DNA of 64,000 bases, taken from Artocarpus heterophyllus. Taxonomy: Eukaryota > Streptophyta > Magnoliopsida > Rosales > Moraceae. The notes under the pieces were generated by a model. It was given only the letters and a program-made list of their open reading frames with translations, was not told where the DNA came from and searched no databases. The stretch lies in NCBI GenBank assembly GCA_025403435.1, contig CM046350.1, positions 8,839,512-8,903,511 of the forward strand. The letters are read 5' to 3'. The position numbers were made by a program, and so were the translations under genes. Shown here piece by piece: positions 24,205 through 34,936 of the stretch (positions within the stretch are counted from its first letter, which is position 1; each line of letters begins with the position of its first letter).

Positions 24205-25590
24205 ATGGGGGACACAGAAAATGCCCTTCCACCCTCAAAGAAGAGGGCTGCTGGAAGGGAAATCTCTCGAGATAACCCTGGTCTTGATGACGAGGAAGGT
24301 ACATCTGAACAGGAAACTGGGACTTTTAAAAGGGCCAGTGATGAGGTCTTGGCTACTAGAAGAATTGTCAAGGTTCGCCGCCAGCAGCCGACCTCTGCTC
24401 CCTCTTCCAATCCTTTTGGGGGAATCAGATTGATCCCTTCTACTGAAGCCAGTGCAAACAAATCTGAAGTTAAAGCAGAAGCACAAGTTGCTGGTGAGAA
24501 AGCAGTTTTGGATGATGTAGATGGAAGGACAAAGTCCGACAATGAGAATGAAAAAGACAAAGAAGAGGAGAGTAAGCAGTCTAAAGTTGAGAACAATGAG
24601 GCTGAGGTCAAGGCCGAGGCCATGGCTGAGTTGAAGGCCGAAGGTGAGACTGAGTCTAAGGCGGAAGCTGAGTTGAAGGGTGAAGGTGAAACTGAATCCA
24701 AGACTGAAATCGAGTCTAAGGCCAAGGTGGAATCTGCTGCAAATGAACAAAATTTTGCAGAGGAGAAAAGTAGCACTGCCACTGATGAAGTGAAACCTGT
24801 GACAGTTAATGAAACAGCTGCTGAAGAAGACAAGACTGAAAATGATAACAAGAAAGATGGGAAAACAGAAAACGCAGATCCAAGTGTAGAAAGTACTCCT
24901 TTGAGCTCATTTCAACAGCTTTCGAGTAGCCAAAATGCTTTCACTAATCTTTCCGGAACCGGTTTTTCTACTTCTACATTTTCCTTTGGCTCTATTGCAA
25001 AAGAAGGATCTGTCTTCAGTGCTAATACTGGTTCGGTGTTTGGTTTGAAAACCGACCAACCTGCTTTTGGTCTTGGTCTCTCTAACAATGGAAATTCTTC
25101 CCTTTTTGGCACGTCATGCACCTCTGTTGTATCCAAGGATGAGAGAAGCAGTTTTCCATCAATGCAAGAGGTTGAAGTTGAAACCGGGGAAGAAAATGAG
25201 GAAGTTGTTTTCAATGCTGACTCTGTGTTGTACGAATTCATAGGCGGAGGCTGGAAGGAACGTGGAAAGGGAGAAATCAAGATCAATGTTTCAAAGACCA
25301 CGAAGGACAAAGCCAGACTTCTCATGAGAGCAAGGGGAAATTACCGGTTGATTTTGAATGCCAGCCTCTTTCCAGACATGAAACTTACAAGCATGGACAA
25401 GAAGGGCCTAACCTTTGCCTGCATGAACAGCACCGGGGAAGGTACAAGCGGGTTCTCTACATTTGCTTTGAAATTTAAAGACCCTTCCATCGTGGAAGAA
25501 TTTCGCGCTGCCGTTAAAGCACACAAAGGCGAGACAGGGCCTGCGGTTCTGAAGACACCGGAGAACTCCCCCAAGGCTTCTGATGAGTGA
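24205..25590 (+). CDS. NUP50A: Nup50-type nuclear pore protein with Ran-binding domain
   Basis: This is a nuclear-basket nucleoporin that helps release and recycle importin-alpha during nuclear import; the Ran-binding domain couples it to RanGTP. There is a single coding exon of 461 residues starting at the ATG at 24205; the GTG one codon earlier is not used. The first 35 residues (SKKRAAGREISRDNPGLDDE) match the conserved basic N-terminus of Nup50. Residues about 112-208 are a Lys/Glu/Ala-rich low-complexity stretch. Residues about 232-302 carry several FG motifs (for example SFGS, SVFG, SLFG). Residues about 335-440 form a RanBD1 domain (LYEFIGGGWKERGKGEIKI, then RGNYRLILNASLFPDM). The gene is intact. 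The symbol follows the Arabidopsis NUP50A/B pair; which paralogue this matches is not certain. Confidence 0.9.
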   Translation: MGDTENALPPSKKRAAGREISRDNPGLDDEEGTSEQETGTFKRASDEVLATRRIVKVRRQQPTSAPSSNPFGGIRLIPSTEASANKSEVKAEAQVAGEKAVLDDVDGRTKSDNENEKDKEEESKQSKVENNEAEVKAEAMAELKAEGETESKAEAELKGEGETESKTEIESKAKVESAANEQNFAEEKSSTATDEVKPVTVNETAAEEDKTENDNKKDGKTENADPSVESTPLSSFQQLSSSQNAFTNLSGTGFSTSTFSFGSIAKEGSVFSANTGSVFGLKTDQPAFGLGLSNNGNSSLFGTSCTSVVSKDERSSFPSMQEVEVETGEENEEVVFNADSVLYEFIGGGWKERGKGEIKINVSKTTKDKARLLMRARGNYRLILNASLFPDMKLTSMDKKGLTFACMNSTGEGTSGFSTFALKFKDPSIVEEFRAAVKAHKGETGPAVLKTPENSPKASDE

Positions 25591-28500
25591 AAGTCATCCC
25601 TTGCTCATGTCCGGATATTTCTCTGGTGAAGCTTGCCATTCCCTATGGTAACTACTGTCATCTTTCATTGCAAACAACAAAAGAAAGTCATTTAGAATTC
25701 GGCCATAATGAAGCCCCCTTTTGTAGCAGAGTTATATACATGTCCGTTTTGTTGTAGTTCTGTCCACCGTCCGGTTCAGTATTTGGGAAGTGTTGAACTT
25801 TCAAGTTTGGATAAAAATTTCTTGGGTCCAGACAGCATAAAGCGAAGTCAGGTTGAATGTTTGACACAAGTTTTATAGTTGGCCTATTATATAACTCTGC
25901 TAAATATGAAGTATATTTAGACTCGCATTTCATGGTATGAAATATTTTCCTTAACTGAATGCATATCACTTAGCCGTGCTAGTCTCTTTAAAGAATATAC
26001 TGTCACTCAATGCACCTGTCATTTTGCTTTTTGTTTTTGTTTAGTTTATGACAAATAATTAGAGAAATGCAGAGGAGAAGCCACTTTACTAGCATCAAAA
26101 CCTGCATGGTGGCTATAATTATCATCATCATCTAGAAGAATTTTTTGCGTTTGTGCCTTGTGAACTTTTTCATGGTAATTTAGATTCTGGATTTTTGAAG
26201 AGTAGTTTTCAACCTCAACCGTTGAAAAAGTCAAATTTTAGAAAATTGCACGCCAGTTAAGGGATTATACGGTTAAAAAAATAGATTTTTTGGGCAATGG
26301 AGTATCAAACGACAAAAAATTAAGATGAATTACGATTTTGTAATTGAAGTTAACGGCTACTATTTTAAAAACTTGAAAATTTAATTATTAAGGGTGAAAG
26401 TGTCAAAGTTTCAATAAGATTGTTGCTAAAATCTCGTCTTCATCCTTTTATTTTACTTTCTTTTTCTTCAGAAAATCTAGTCTAGCTAGAGGATGCCTCT
26501 CGCTGGAACGGCATAAAAATCCATGTTCCTGAAGTAGTATAAAATTGTTGCTTTTAATTTGTCTCTACACATGCATAAAAAAGGTCATAGTTTTAAGGAA
26601 AAGGCTTCACTGGAGTGGCATAAATATATATATATATATATATATGCTCTTTTAGATAGTATAACGCTTTGCTCCCAATTTCTCTCATTACATCTTGAAA
26701 TGGTCAAAATTTTAAGCGTTAGAGAAAAAGAGCGAAAATTAGGAGCATATTGTTTTTGGGAGTTTCCCCTTAACTTCCTTTTGGTCAAGGTGCGGGTGGT
26801 GTTTTGGGCCTTTGTTTCCGGTGCAAGAATTGAAGGCTTAGTTTCGTCGCTCTAGTCTGATCTTAAAACCACTATTTTACAAGCACAATTTTTGAGGTTA
26901 AATTTCAGCACTTCATCTTTAGTCCATGACTTTTAAAATGTCTCAAATTTACTTCCCGATCTATTAGTTTGTTTTAGTTTTAATCCTTTTTTATCAGTTA
27001 GGTGTTGTAAAAATAATAAAATATAAAAATAATGCTAAGAGAAAATAGTATTTCACTAATAAAACACAAAATATGCATGTGATTCTGATATAAAAATATA
27101 AAACAAAAAGTTATTTATCTTTTTATACCTTATATTTTAAGTTTATTTAAACACTATATCTTTAGTTTTTGATCTCATCGAAAATATACTTTTAAATTAG
27201 ATTTAATATTCAAATTAATACCTTACCTCAGTTAATAGTTAATTTTGACTTTTAAAATGACTAAATCATCCTTAAGTAAAAGAGAAAAAAAAAATCAAAC
27301 TTTCAAAAAATAAGAAGAAAATAAAATAAAAAACATAAAAAACAATTATTTTTAAAGTATCTTATGTGTTTTTGAAGTCAAAATCTTAGTATAAAGTGTC
27401 CTGGATTAGGAAGCAACTCTCATGGCAGCTCTTGAACGCCGCATTTGCCTGTCCTGCTAGCAGCCACAATACCAACAGTCCTATCAAAATTCCCCTCCAT
27501 CATCTTCTCAACTCTTCCATTCTTTTTTTTTTCCCCTCTTTTTGCGTTAAGATATAATGTCCAACTTTTGTTTTTTCCTTTTTGTAAGACTACATGTATA
27601 ACTTCAATACACACACATACATAGGTAGAGAATAGAGTAGACTTGGTGGGTGTGGAGATAAATTAAGTAAAGGGAATGACCACGAAAATCGGTGTCGTTT
27701 GTGAAAAGTTGAGAACAAGTGGTAGTGGAAAATGGGAAGTAACAAATAGATTCACATGAGTCAATTCGGTCAATCTAATTCAATCTAAATCAGTTTTTTT
27801 GAAAATTCCATTCAATTGAATCTGATTATAGTGCATCATTTGAATCCAATGAAATTGAGGTCGGTTTGGATTCAATTGGACCAATTTGTTATAAGCTTGA
27901 GCCAAACCTTTGAATTTTTTTCCCCCAATTTTTTTCTCCCATTGTATTTAGTTTTTCTGTTGAGGCTATCTGTTAGAACTTCGTGGCATAATTATAACTG
28001 ATTTTCAAGGATCCAAATAGCATATAAACTCCAACTTAAAGAAATGAACATAGATAAACTAGGCGTTAAGGTTTTTGTTAGGTTTTCTTTAGGAAGCTTT
28101 GATTGGGTGTGTGAAAAACAAAATTTAGATTTTGGACTATTATGAATGTATATAACGTATATAGAGGTCGAATTGGTTTGGATCGAGTGTTTTAAAAGTA
28201 AAATAAGCATCCAATCTCATCCAATCCAAGTTAGCTTTCATGAATTCACATCTAATATAATCCAATTGAGGTCGAGTATTCATTAGAAATGGATTATATT
28301 AAATTAAATCGGTCAATTTGATTAGTTACTTAGATTTGATAAACACCCTTACACCGTATTTTTATTAACCAGTTTAACATGAAATGATTTAAACCCACAC
28401 GATTAAATAAGTGTTTTATATAATCTAATCATATATAATACGATATGTAGATTAATATAATTTAAATAGAAACAATATGATTTCCCAATTTATAAGTGAT

Positions 28501-28854
28501 TGAATTTCGTACGTTTGTTTCTCTTGAAAGGAAAAATAAATTGATTAATACACGTGTTAAATGGGTCATAACCGTGCAGAATCATGACAACTATATATTC
28601 ATCATACCAAGTTAGACTAAGTTATCATGTAATTTTCTGGTTGACTTTTTTTGACGTTTAATAAATAAACCCTTGATTTTTTGACATGATTGATAAATAA
28701 GTTGACACAAAAACAATTATTTAATATGTTATGTATTTATGAAGGCTAATAAAATAGTAAACTACTTGGCTATTTATGCTCTTATTATAGATCATAGATA
28801 TATTTTGTTGGACAACTCTCTTCGATTTTAATTTAATAACAACAATTTGTCATG

Positions 28855-28856
<2 letters not shown>
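25591..28856. other. Nup50 3' region and intergenic DNA
   Basis: The first 300-400 bases are probably 3' UTR. The rest is AT-rich, with a (TA)n run near 26625-26645 and motifs such as TTCAATTGAATC repeated loosely at 27780-28320. No gene is seen. Confidence 0.4.

Positions 28857-28898
<42 letters not shown>
28857..28898. repeat. (AT)21 microsatellite
   Basis: An uninterrupted AT dinucleotide run of about 42 bp, bordered by GCA and CTTCC. Confidence 0.95.
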
Positions 28899-28900
<2 letters not shown>

Positions 28901-29423
28901 TCCATTAATTTTTCCTTCATAAATAAAAGGAAATTATCATGACAAATTCAACAAATAATGAGGCACAAGGCCAGAACGTTGAGGCAAAACCGGCCTTAGA
29001 CGGACTTGAAGGCGTCACTTAACCTTTAGTCAATTAATCAATATTTTATGAAAATATTTAGAGACAGAAAAAAGAAATCAATGAATTTCAACACATGTTT
29101 AGAAAGGACTTATAAGGTTTTTGGTTGTACAAGTTGTTGGAGCAGTGGTTCAAACAGCCTTTCATCTTTTTCCGAATCTACCATATGCATTCTTGCAATT
29201 TATAAGCTATTTTCAAGATAACAACATAAACTAGAAAAAAAAAAAAAAAGTCCCATAAATTAAAATAGAAGAAATGGCTAAACTTGATATGCATAACACA
29301 CAAAGACCACAAAATTCAAAGGGTTTTTTTTTTTTTTGGCTTAATAATCTTATAACGAACTACTTCGTTGGTGGAAACCTCCACCATTAATATATATTTT
29401 AAAACTATTGAATCTGATCAAAA

Positions 29424-29764
29424 TCAGGAGGTATATTTTTTGATTGTCATATACAAATTGGCTAATTGATATGGATAAAAGAACGTACCATTATATAAAT
29501 CATCACAAGAATTCACAGAGCAACTAAGGCTGCAATGATTAGGGATCAAATTATTATCAGTTAATCCAACAGGAATGCCACATTGCTTCAGGCATTTCCA
29601 GGCACATGGCAAGAATTTCTTTGGCACATAAGGAATCATTTTCTTCGCATCTATAATGCATTTGAAATAGCACCCTGCATAGCATTTGTCAGACCATGCT
29701 ATTGTTTCCCCAAAGAATAACCCCACATGACCACTGCAATAATTTTCTTCATGCTCTGCCCCAT
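29424..29764 (-). pseudogene. Cysteine-rich thionin-like peptide gene, apparent frameshift
   Basis: The open frame 29424-29726 encodes about 100 residues with evenly spaced cysteines: CYAGCYFKC, then CAWKCLKQC, then CSLSCSVNSC. The CxxxCxxxC pattern resembles the plant thionin-like family of small secreted peptides. It has no ATG of its own. Upstream, ATG at 29762-29764 (or 29750-29752) starts a typical signal-peptide beginning, MKKIIAVVM, but in another frame. The two frames meet near 29725-29735, where the signal peptide should continue into its hydrophobic core. One explanation is a small indel that broke the gene; another is an unrecognised intron. No neighbour suggests a function, and the family assignment rests only on cysteine spacing. 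Confidence 0.45.
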
Positions 29765-29849
29765 CAGCATGATTACTTTTAAGGATTAATGAGACAATTG
29801 ACCCAATTACGTTTATTGAATTAAAATATGACTCTTCTACAAATGTCTC

Positions 29850-32800
29850 ATAACAATATCATTAAAATTATTTATATGTAATTATATAGTACAATATGTA
29901 ATATCATTAAGAAAATTACTATATCATTAAAGACATTTTAAAGATATTTTAAATATTGTGTTAAATTTTAATTTCATAACAATAATTAGGACACATATTG
30001 TAATTTTTTCTACTTTTAATAGTTTTTTTTTGTGCCCAAATTCAAGGCCTAGTTATTTTTCTTAACATTTACATAATTACTCCATAATCTTAATCTTACA
30101 CATGTTTTAACGTAAAATACTTAAATTTTAGAATAATTTTTTTTTGTTTCCTAACATGAAATCTTAGTAACGAACTCTTACCATATTTTTTAAAAGAAAT
30201 AATAATTATTTCTTAAAAGTTAGTTTCATAAATCTAACTTAATAATTTTTTCTTAAACCTGATCATAATAATTTCATAAAAATTTTCTTTTAAATGTAAA
30301 GATAATTATTTAAAAATTACTTTCTTTAAAATATTTCTTAATTTAAATGAAAATATATCTAAAACAATTCTACATTAAATATTGTTATAAATTCCTAATT
30401 TAAATGCTCTTTAAATCCTTCCTAAAATTATCGTTCTTTTTTTCTTATAATTTATTATATTAAAATTAACATATTATTTCTTAAAATTATTCTTTTTAAA
30501 CTTTACATAGTAATAATTGCTTATAACTTATTCTCTTGAGTATAACATATTAGTTTCTTTAAGCATGTTCTTTTGAACTTTCATAATAATAAATTCATAA
30601 AACATATTCATTAAAATCATTTCTTAATTTAACGTAAAACTCCTATAAACATTTCTAATTCTAAATAATTTTATAATTTCTTACTTGAAAATTTTTATGT
30701 ATTTGTCGCATTTTCTATTGCAACATTTTTAAATCATAAATTATTTAGACTAAGGTTGTATAATGACAAGCTTGATTTTCAAGACATCCTTATGAAATCT
30801 TGTTTACTTTTTAATATATTTATAATTTCGTAAAATAAAAATGTGCATAATTTTGTAAACTAAAAATGCAAAAATGTTACATTTGCGTGAGCCATATCCA
30901 TTCACAACTATATCATTTGTCCGCAGCTCACCACTACCCATCAAGTGTCGCTAACAGATTTTCTTACTTATAGCATGAATATACTTAAATGAGCTTTTCG
31001 CTCAGCAAATAGGAAATTAGACACATAACATAATTAAAAATCATTTCATAAACACACACATGAATATTTTATGCTTGCTTAGCAATTCATTTTATGCTTA
31101 ATTATTTAAGTATTAACTTATCTTTTAATCGGGCCCAAGTGATCGTACCAGTTGCATGCAATTTTCAAGAAGTCAGGGTTTGCGAGGTCTGCAACGACAC
31201 CAAGTTCATAAACTGTATTGAAGTCTTCCCGTAGGTTGAGAGGTTGGTACAATACCTTTAACTTGTCTTATAAGTTTCACTTATCTTATTGTGTATATGC
31301 AGCATAACATGTTATTACATAGCATCACAATTTCATAAGTCATAAACCATAAATTGTAAACATGCTTAACTTGAAAGTAACTAAACAAATTTATTACCGC
31401 ATACATCACATTATTAATCATGACATAATCACAACATAGCATGATATGACACGACATAAACATAATAAATCACAATCATATCATAGCATAACATGGTGTG
31501 ACAAATCATAAATCATGCATTTGATAATTTTTTATAAAAACATGTAAAATAATTTATTTAAAAATTGTTCATACTGTAGGCGAGATTCCTACTTACTTGG
31601 ATTTCGAGCTAAGCGTGTCCAGTTGTATCACTTTTATTCTACTGTTTAGGCAACCTCCTCGAAAATAGTCCTAGAGGGACCGTGGATGGCTAAAAATGCT
31701 TTTTGGAGATACATAATTGTTGGAAACGTCATTTAGACTTTGTTACTACCATCGATGTGTCTTTGATATGTGTTGTTATAGGCCGATTTTGGTGAAATCG
31801 GCTACACCAATGAATTCAGAAGGTCGAAACATGATAAGAGCCAAAGTTTCAGCACCAACCCAAGCTCGGAGCTGCCACACGTGCCTTCACAAGTGGTTGG
31901 TTTCGACGAACCTTGGGTCTCATGTTTTCGACGTCCAATCAATGATCCTAGACTACCTCTTAACTTTATTTTGATGTTTTAGATGCGATGGTGCCCTCCA
32001 TTCGAGCCGATTCTCCTCTGTTGAAAATCGTCTGGTACTAACTATATGCAGATTGAGGCAATGATGGAGACTCCAATCTCTTATCTCCAATGAAGGAACC
32101 CCAAAAATGATTTATGGGTTGTGCCCATCATGTCATTTTGAGTGTTTCCCCTAAGATGGGGCTACTCAACACCATTAAAAATGGTAGAATCGAAGTGACT
32201 TGTGGCGGCTCATGACGACGTTCATGGTTCTCCACCGTCAGTGGTTGTTTTCATGCAACTGACGGAGGCATCTCGCTCCCTATTGGTTTCTGATTTGAAT
32301 GGAACCATTGGTGGGTCTCGCTATTGCTTGGATTGCCAAAACAGTGAAGCTCCCAATGGTTTCTGACAACATACATCGTTCCCCATTGTGCCGTGGATGT
32401 TTTGCTTAGTTTTTAAGTGGAACTCATCCTCACATCCTTTTAAGTCCTTTGAGATGGGTGGTGTCGACCACCTCCTCTGGAATGGCAGCAATCCATGGAG
32501 GCATAGTGGCGTACAATGGCCGGGCTTAGGAAGGCCTTTCCAACTACTGTTGAGGTGCAATAAGGGGTGGATCTTGTTCCTCTCGTCATGGTGGTCGTGT
32601 AGGAATAAAAATCTCGCCGATAGGATGCCAGATCACAAAGATATCTTATCGAAAAAGAAGTGGGTTTCTGCAAGTTTTGACCGAAGAACGTGGCTTCCAT
32701 CGATAGAGTTGATGTTGGCACAACACCTTGTTAGAACTAGCTCGTCATGATCTTTCCCTTGGTGCGAGAGCTGTCGAAAACTTGGAGGAGAGAAAGAGTA

Positions 32801-33000
32801 AATAGAGAAAGTAGAGAGCTAATTTTTAACTGGCTAAATTTTTTTTACCTATGTATATATAGACATTTTCGATGGTCCTTGGAGTTTAGACTGTGTCATG
32901 ATCCGTTGATCGAATTTTTGATCCATAAATTCTGTAATTTTTGTAAAAGTAATCATCTTGTTAAAACTGTAATATTCTTGCTATTTAAAAATAATTAATA
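29850..33000 (-). mobile_element. Old LTR-like retrotransposon remnant, reverse orientation
   Basis: Read on the minus strand, a TATA-like TCTATATATACA (near 32860) is followed by a pyrimidine-rich leader and about 1 kb of GC-richer sequence without a convincing ORF. Then comes AAGTAGGAATCTCGCCTAC (near 31585) and AT-rich DNA. On the plus strand, TAGCATGAA..TGAGCTTTTCGCTCAGCAA (near 30972-31007) resembles AGCATGAA..TGAGCTTTCACTCAGTAAG at 41988-42023 in remnant A. The layout suggests a decayed long LTR of the Tekay kind. Ends, target-site duplication and internal domains were not found. Confidence 0.35.
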
Positions 33001-33467
33001 AATTCTAATTCTCTTATCGTATTATTGCCTTACTAAAATCTTCATACTGTCATAAAATCATTTTCATGAATTTGTTCATACTTTTATGGATTTCTTGACT
33101 TTGTTATGAAATGATAAACTCTAACACTGTTATCTCCAAAATCAATTATTAATAATTTTCACTATTTTTTTAAGAATAAATTTCTATATTCAAGAGCTTC
33201 AATCAAATTTAAAATTCTATTTTCTGATCAAAATAATATTTTGTAAATTCTAAAACTTTAAAGTGCTAACTTATAATTAAATAAAACATATATTTCTTTC
33301 ATTGTAATTTTATTCTTTTAACAACTATATTTTTATGCTTAATATTAAAACATACTATAAACATATAATTTTATCATGAAATTGATCATCATAAATTATA
33401 ATTTTTGTAAATTAAATTATCTGTAGGTTAATTTAATTCAATATTTGTGGACTCCATTAACATTCTC

Positions 33468-33469
<2 letters not shown>
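33001..33469. other. AT-rich intergenic DNA
   Basis: Nothing recognised. Confidence 0.4.
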
Positions 33470-33507
<38 letters not shown>

Positions 33508-33518
33508 GTTATACAATA

Positions 33519-33553
<35 letters not shown>
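33470..33553. repeat. Mirror microsatellite (TTA)n-(TAA)n
   Basis: About 13 TTA units run to about 33507. After a short GTTATACAATAATA centre, about 12 ATA/TAA units run to 33553. The two arms are reverse complements and could form a hairpin of some 36 bp. Confidence 0.9.
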
Positions 33554-33555
<2 letters not shown>

Positions 33556-34590
33556 CTTTACATAATTACTAGTGTATATAGTAGCTAACGGTATATATAT
33601 AGGATACTGGAATTCTCGAACTTTCAAAAAATCCTCATGGCTTTATTGAAACTCTAATAATGCTTTATGATCTTATTAAAACCGAGATCGATTTTATATT
33701 CATGACTTTTATGCTCATTATTTTCTAACATATGGTGTTGAGCTGATAATCCTATATTTTATTGCTAAACTGTCACCATATCGGAATTCAATATAATTGT
33801 CATGAATTATAAATTTCTTTTTATTAATTAATCTCAATTAAAATATTCCAATTGAGATCCTTATAAAAGTCATCACTTTGATTTGTACATAGAGTTATGG
33901 AATCACAAAAGTTTTATTTAGCACACCAAACAATTATTTTAATTATCTAAGTGTACCATCGTAATATTCATTTTGTCATATGTTTCATACATAAAGTACA
34001 TAAAATTATGCATTTATAACATTATTTATTTTAAAAGTCTTGTAGTTATTAAAAATTTCAAATTGTATGTTAATTGAGAAAATTCATAATCATAAATCGT
34101 GATTAAGTTGTTGTGAATTTTCTAGGCATTGTAGAAAATTTCTAGCCTTGAATTAAATTCTTACATAAATTTATTTTTATAAATTCTAAACTTATACTTT
34201 CTCATGTACTTAAGGCAGTAGTTATAGAAAAATCCTTAATTAACTATACTTATTAATTTTTAAATTTTTCCAGACAGTATAATTTATTGAAAAAATCAAT
34301 AGTATTGCATTAAATGTGCATGGTAAATAAGGTTGTTGCTATTAAAATTAGGACGAATATTGAATAAATTCCTCTAGGGCAGTATATATACGACAATATG
34401 CCAAATTTGGAAGGTGACTTGTTGTTTGTCCCATAAATTAAACAAGAATAGCATTAATAACAATCTCTAGACAAGAAATCTAAAGGACAGATGCTAATTG
34501 ATTAAATCATTTTCCAGGAGAAAACCACAAACATTAAAAAAATTATTAATTTTGAGCAGAAAATTTGAAAAATTGATTATAAGGGTGCAC
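33554..34590. other. AT-rich intergenic DNA
   Basis: No ORF, repeat array or element end is recognised. Confidence 0.4.
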
Positions 34591-34753
34591 CTACAAACCA
34601 AAAATGATTGAAGTACTACATAGGAATGCATTACGTCTAGCATAGAAGCAATAATCCATACAGTCACCATTACACCATGTTGACCTACGATCTCCTAACA
34701 TCCCGCACTTCTTACATCGATAATAACACATTTTGTCACGAGTCACATGTTGA
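34591..34753 (-). other. Cysteine-rich exon-like frame
   Basis: After a plausible acceptor (TTTTCAG at 34754-34760 on the minus strand) a frame of about 53 codons runs to TAG at 34591-34593. It contains CYYRCKKCG, WCNGDCMDYC and one later cysteine. There is no ATG in frame before an upstream TAA. It may be the last exon of a small secreted cysteine-rich peptide, perhaps distantly like the one at 29.4 kb. It may equally be a relic, or lie in the 3' UTR of the ARF-GAP gene, which ends 184 bp away on the same strand. Confidence 0.25.
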
Positions 34754-34936
34754 CTGAAAACAATGGCATAACATTATGTACAAGTCACATTTATAAAAAG
34801 AAACAAAATAGCAAAACAACATTTACATTTTGTTCAACAGCAGAGAAAAATATTACACATGCCAATTGATTCCCATCTTCGAAAAAAAAAATTTTAATTA
34901 CCCTCACATGCTTGACTTAGAATCTTGCCTCATCTT

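Noticed and set aside
24180..24851. 223-codon minus-strand frame opposite the Nup50 gene
   Set aside because: It is a Ser/Leu/Ala-rich shadow created by the Lys/Glu/Ala-rich repeats of the sense gene. The sense frame has known domains.
32321..32750. Frames of 79-120 codons on both strands in the 30-33 kb remnant
   Set aside because: No domain is recognisable. The position matches the transcribed leader part of an LTR, and the frames overlap each other on both strands.
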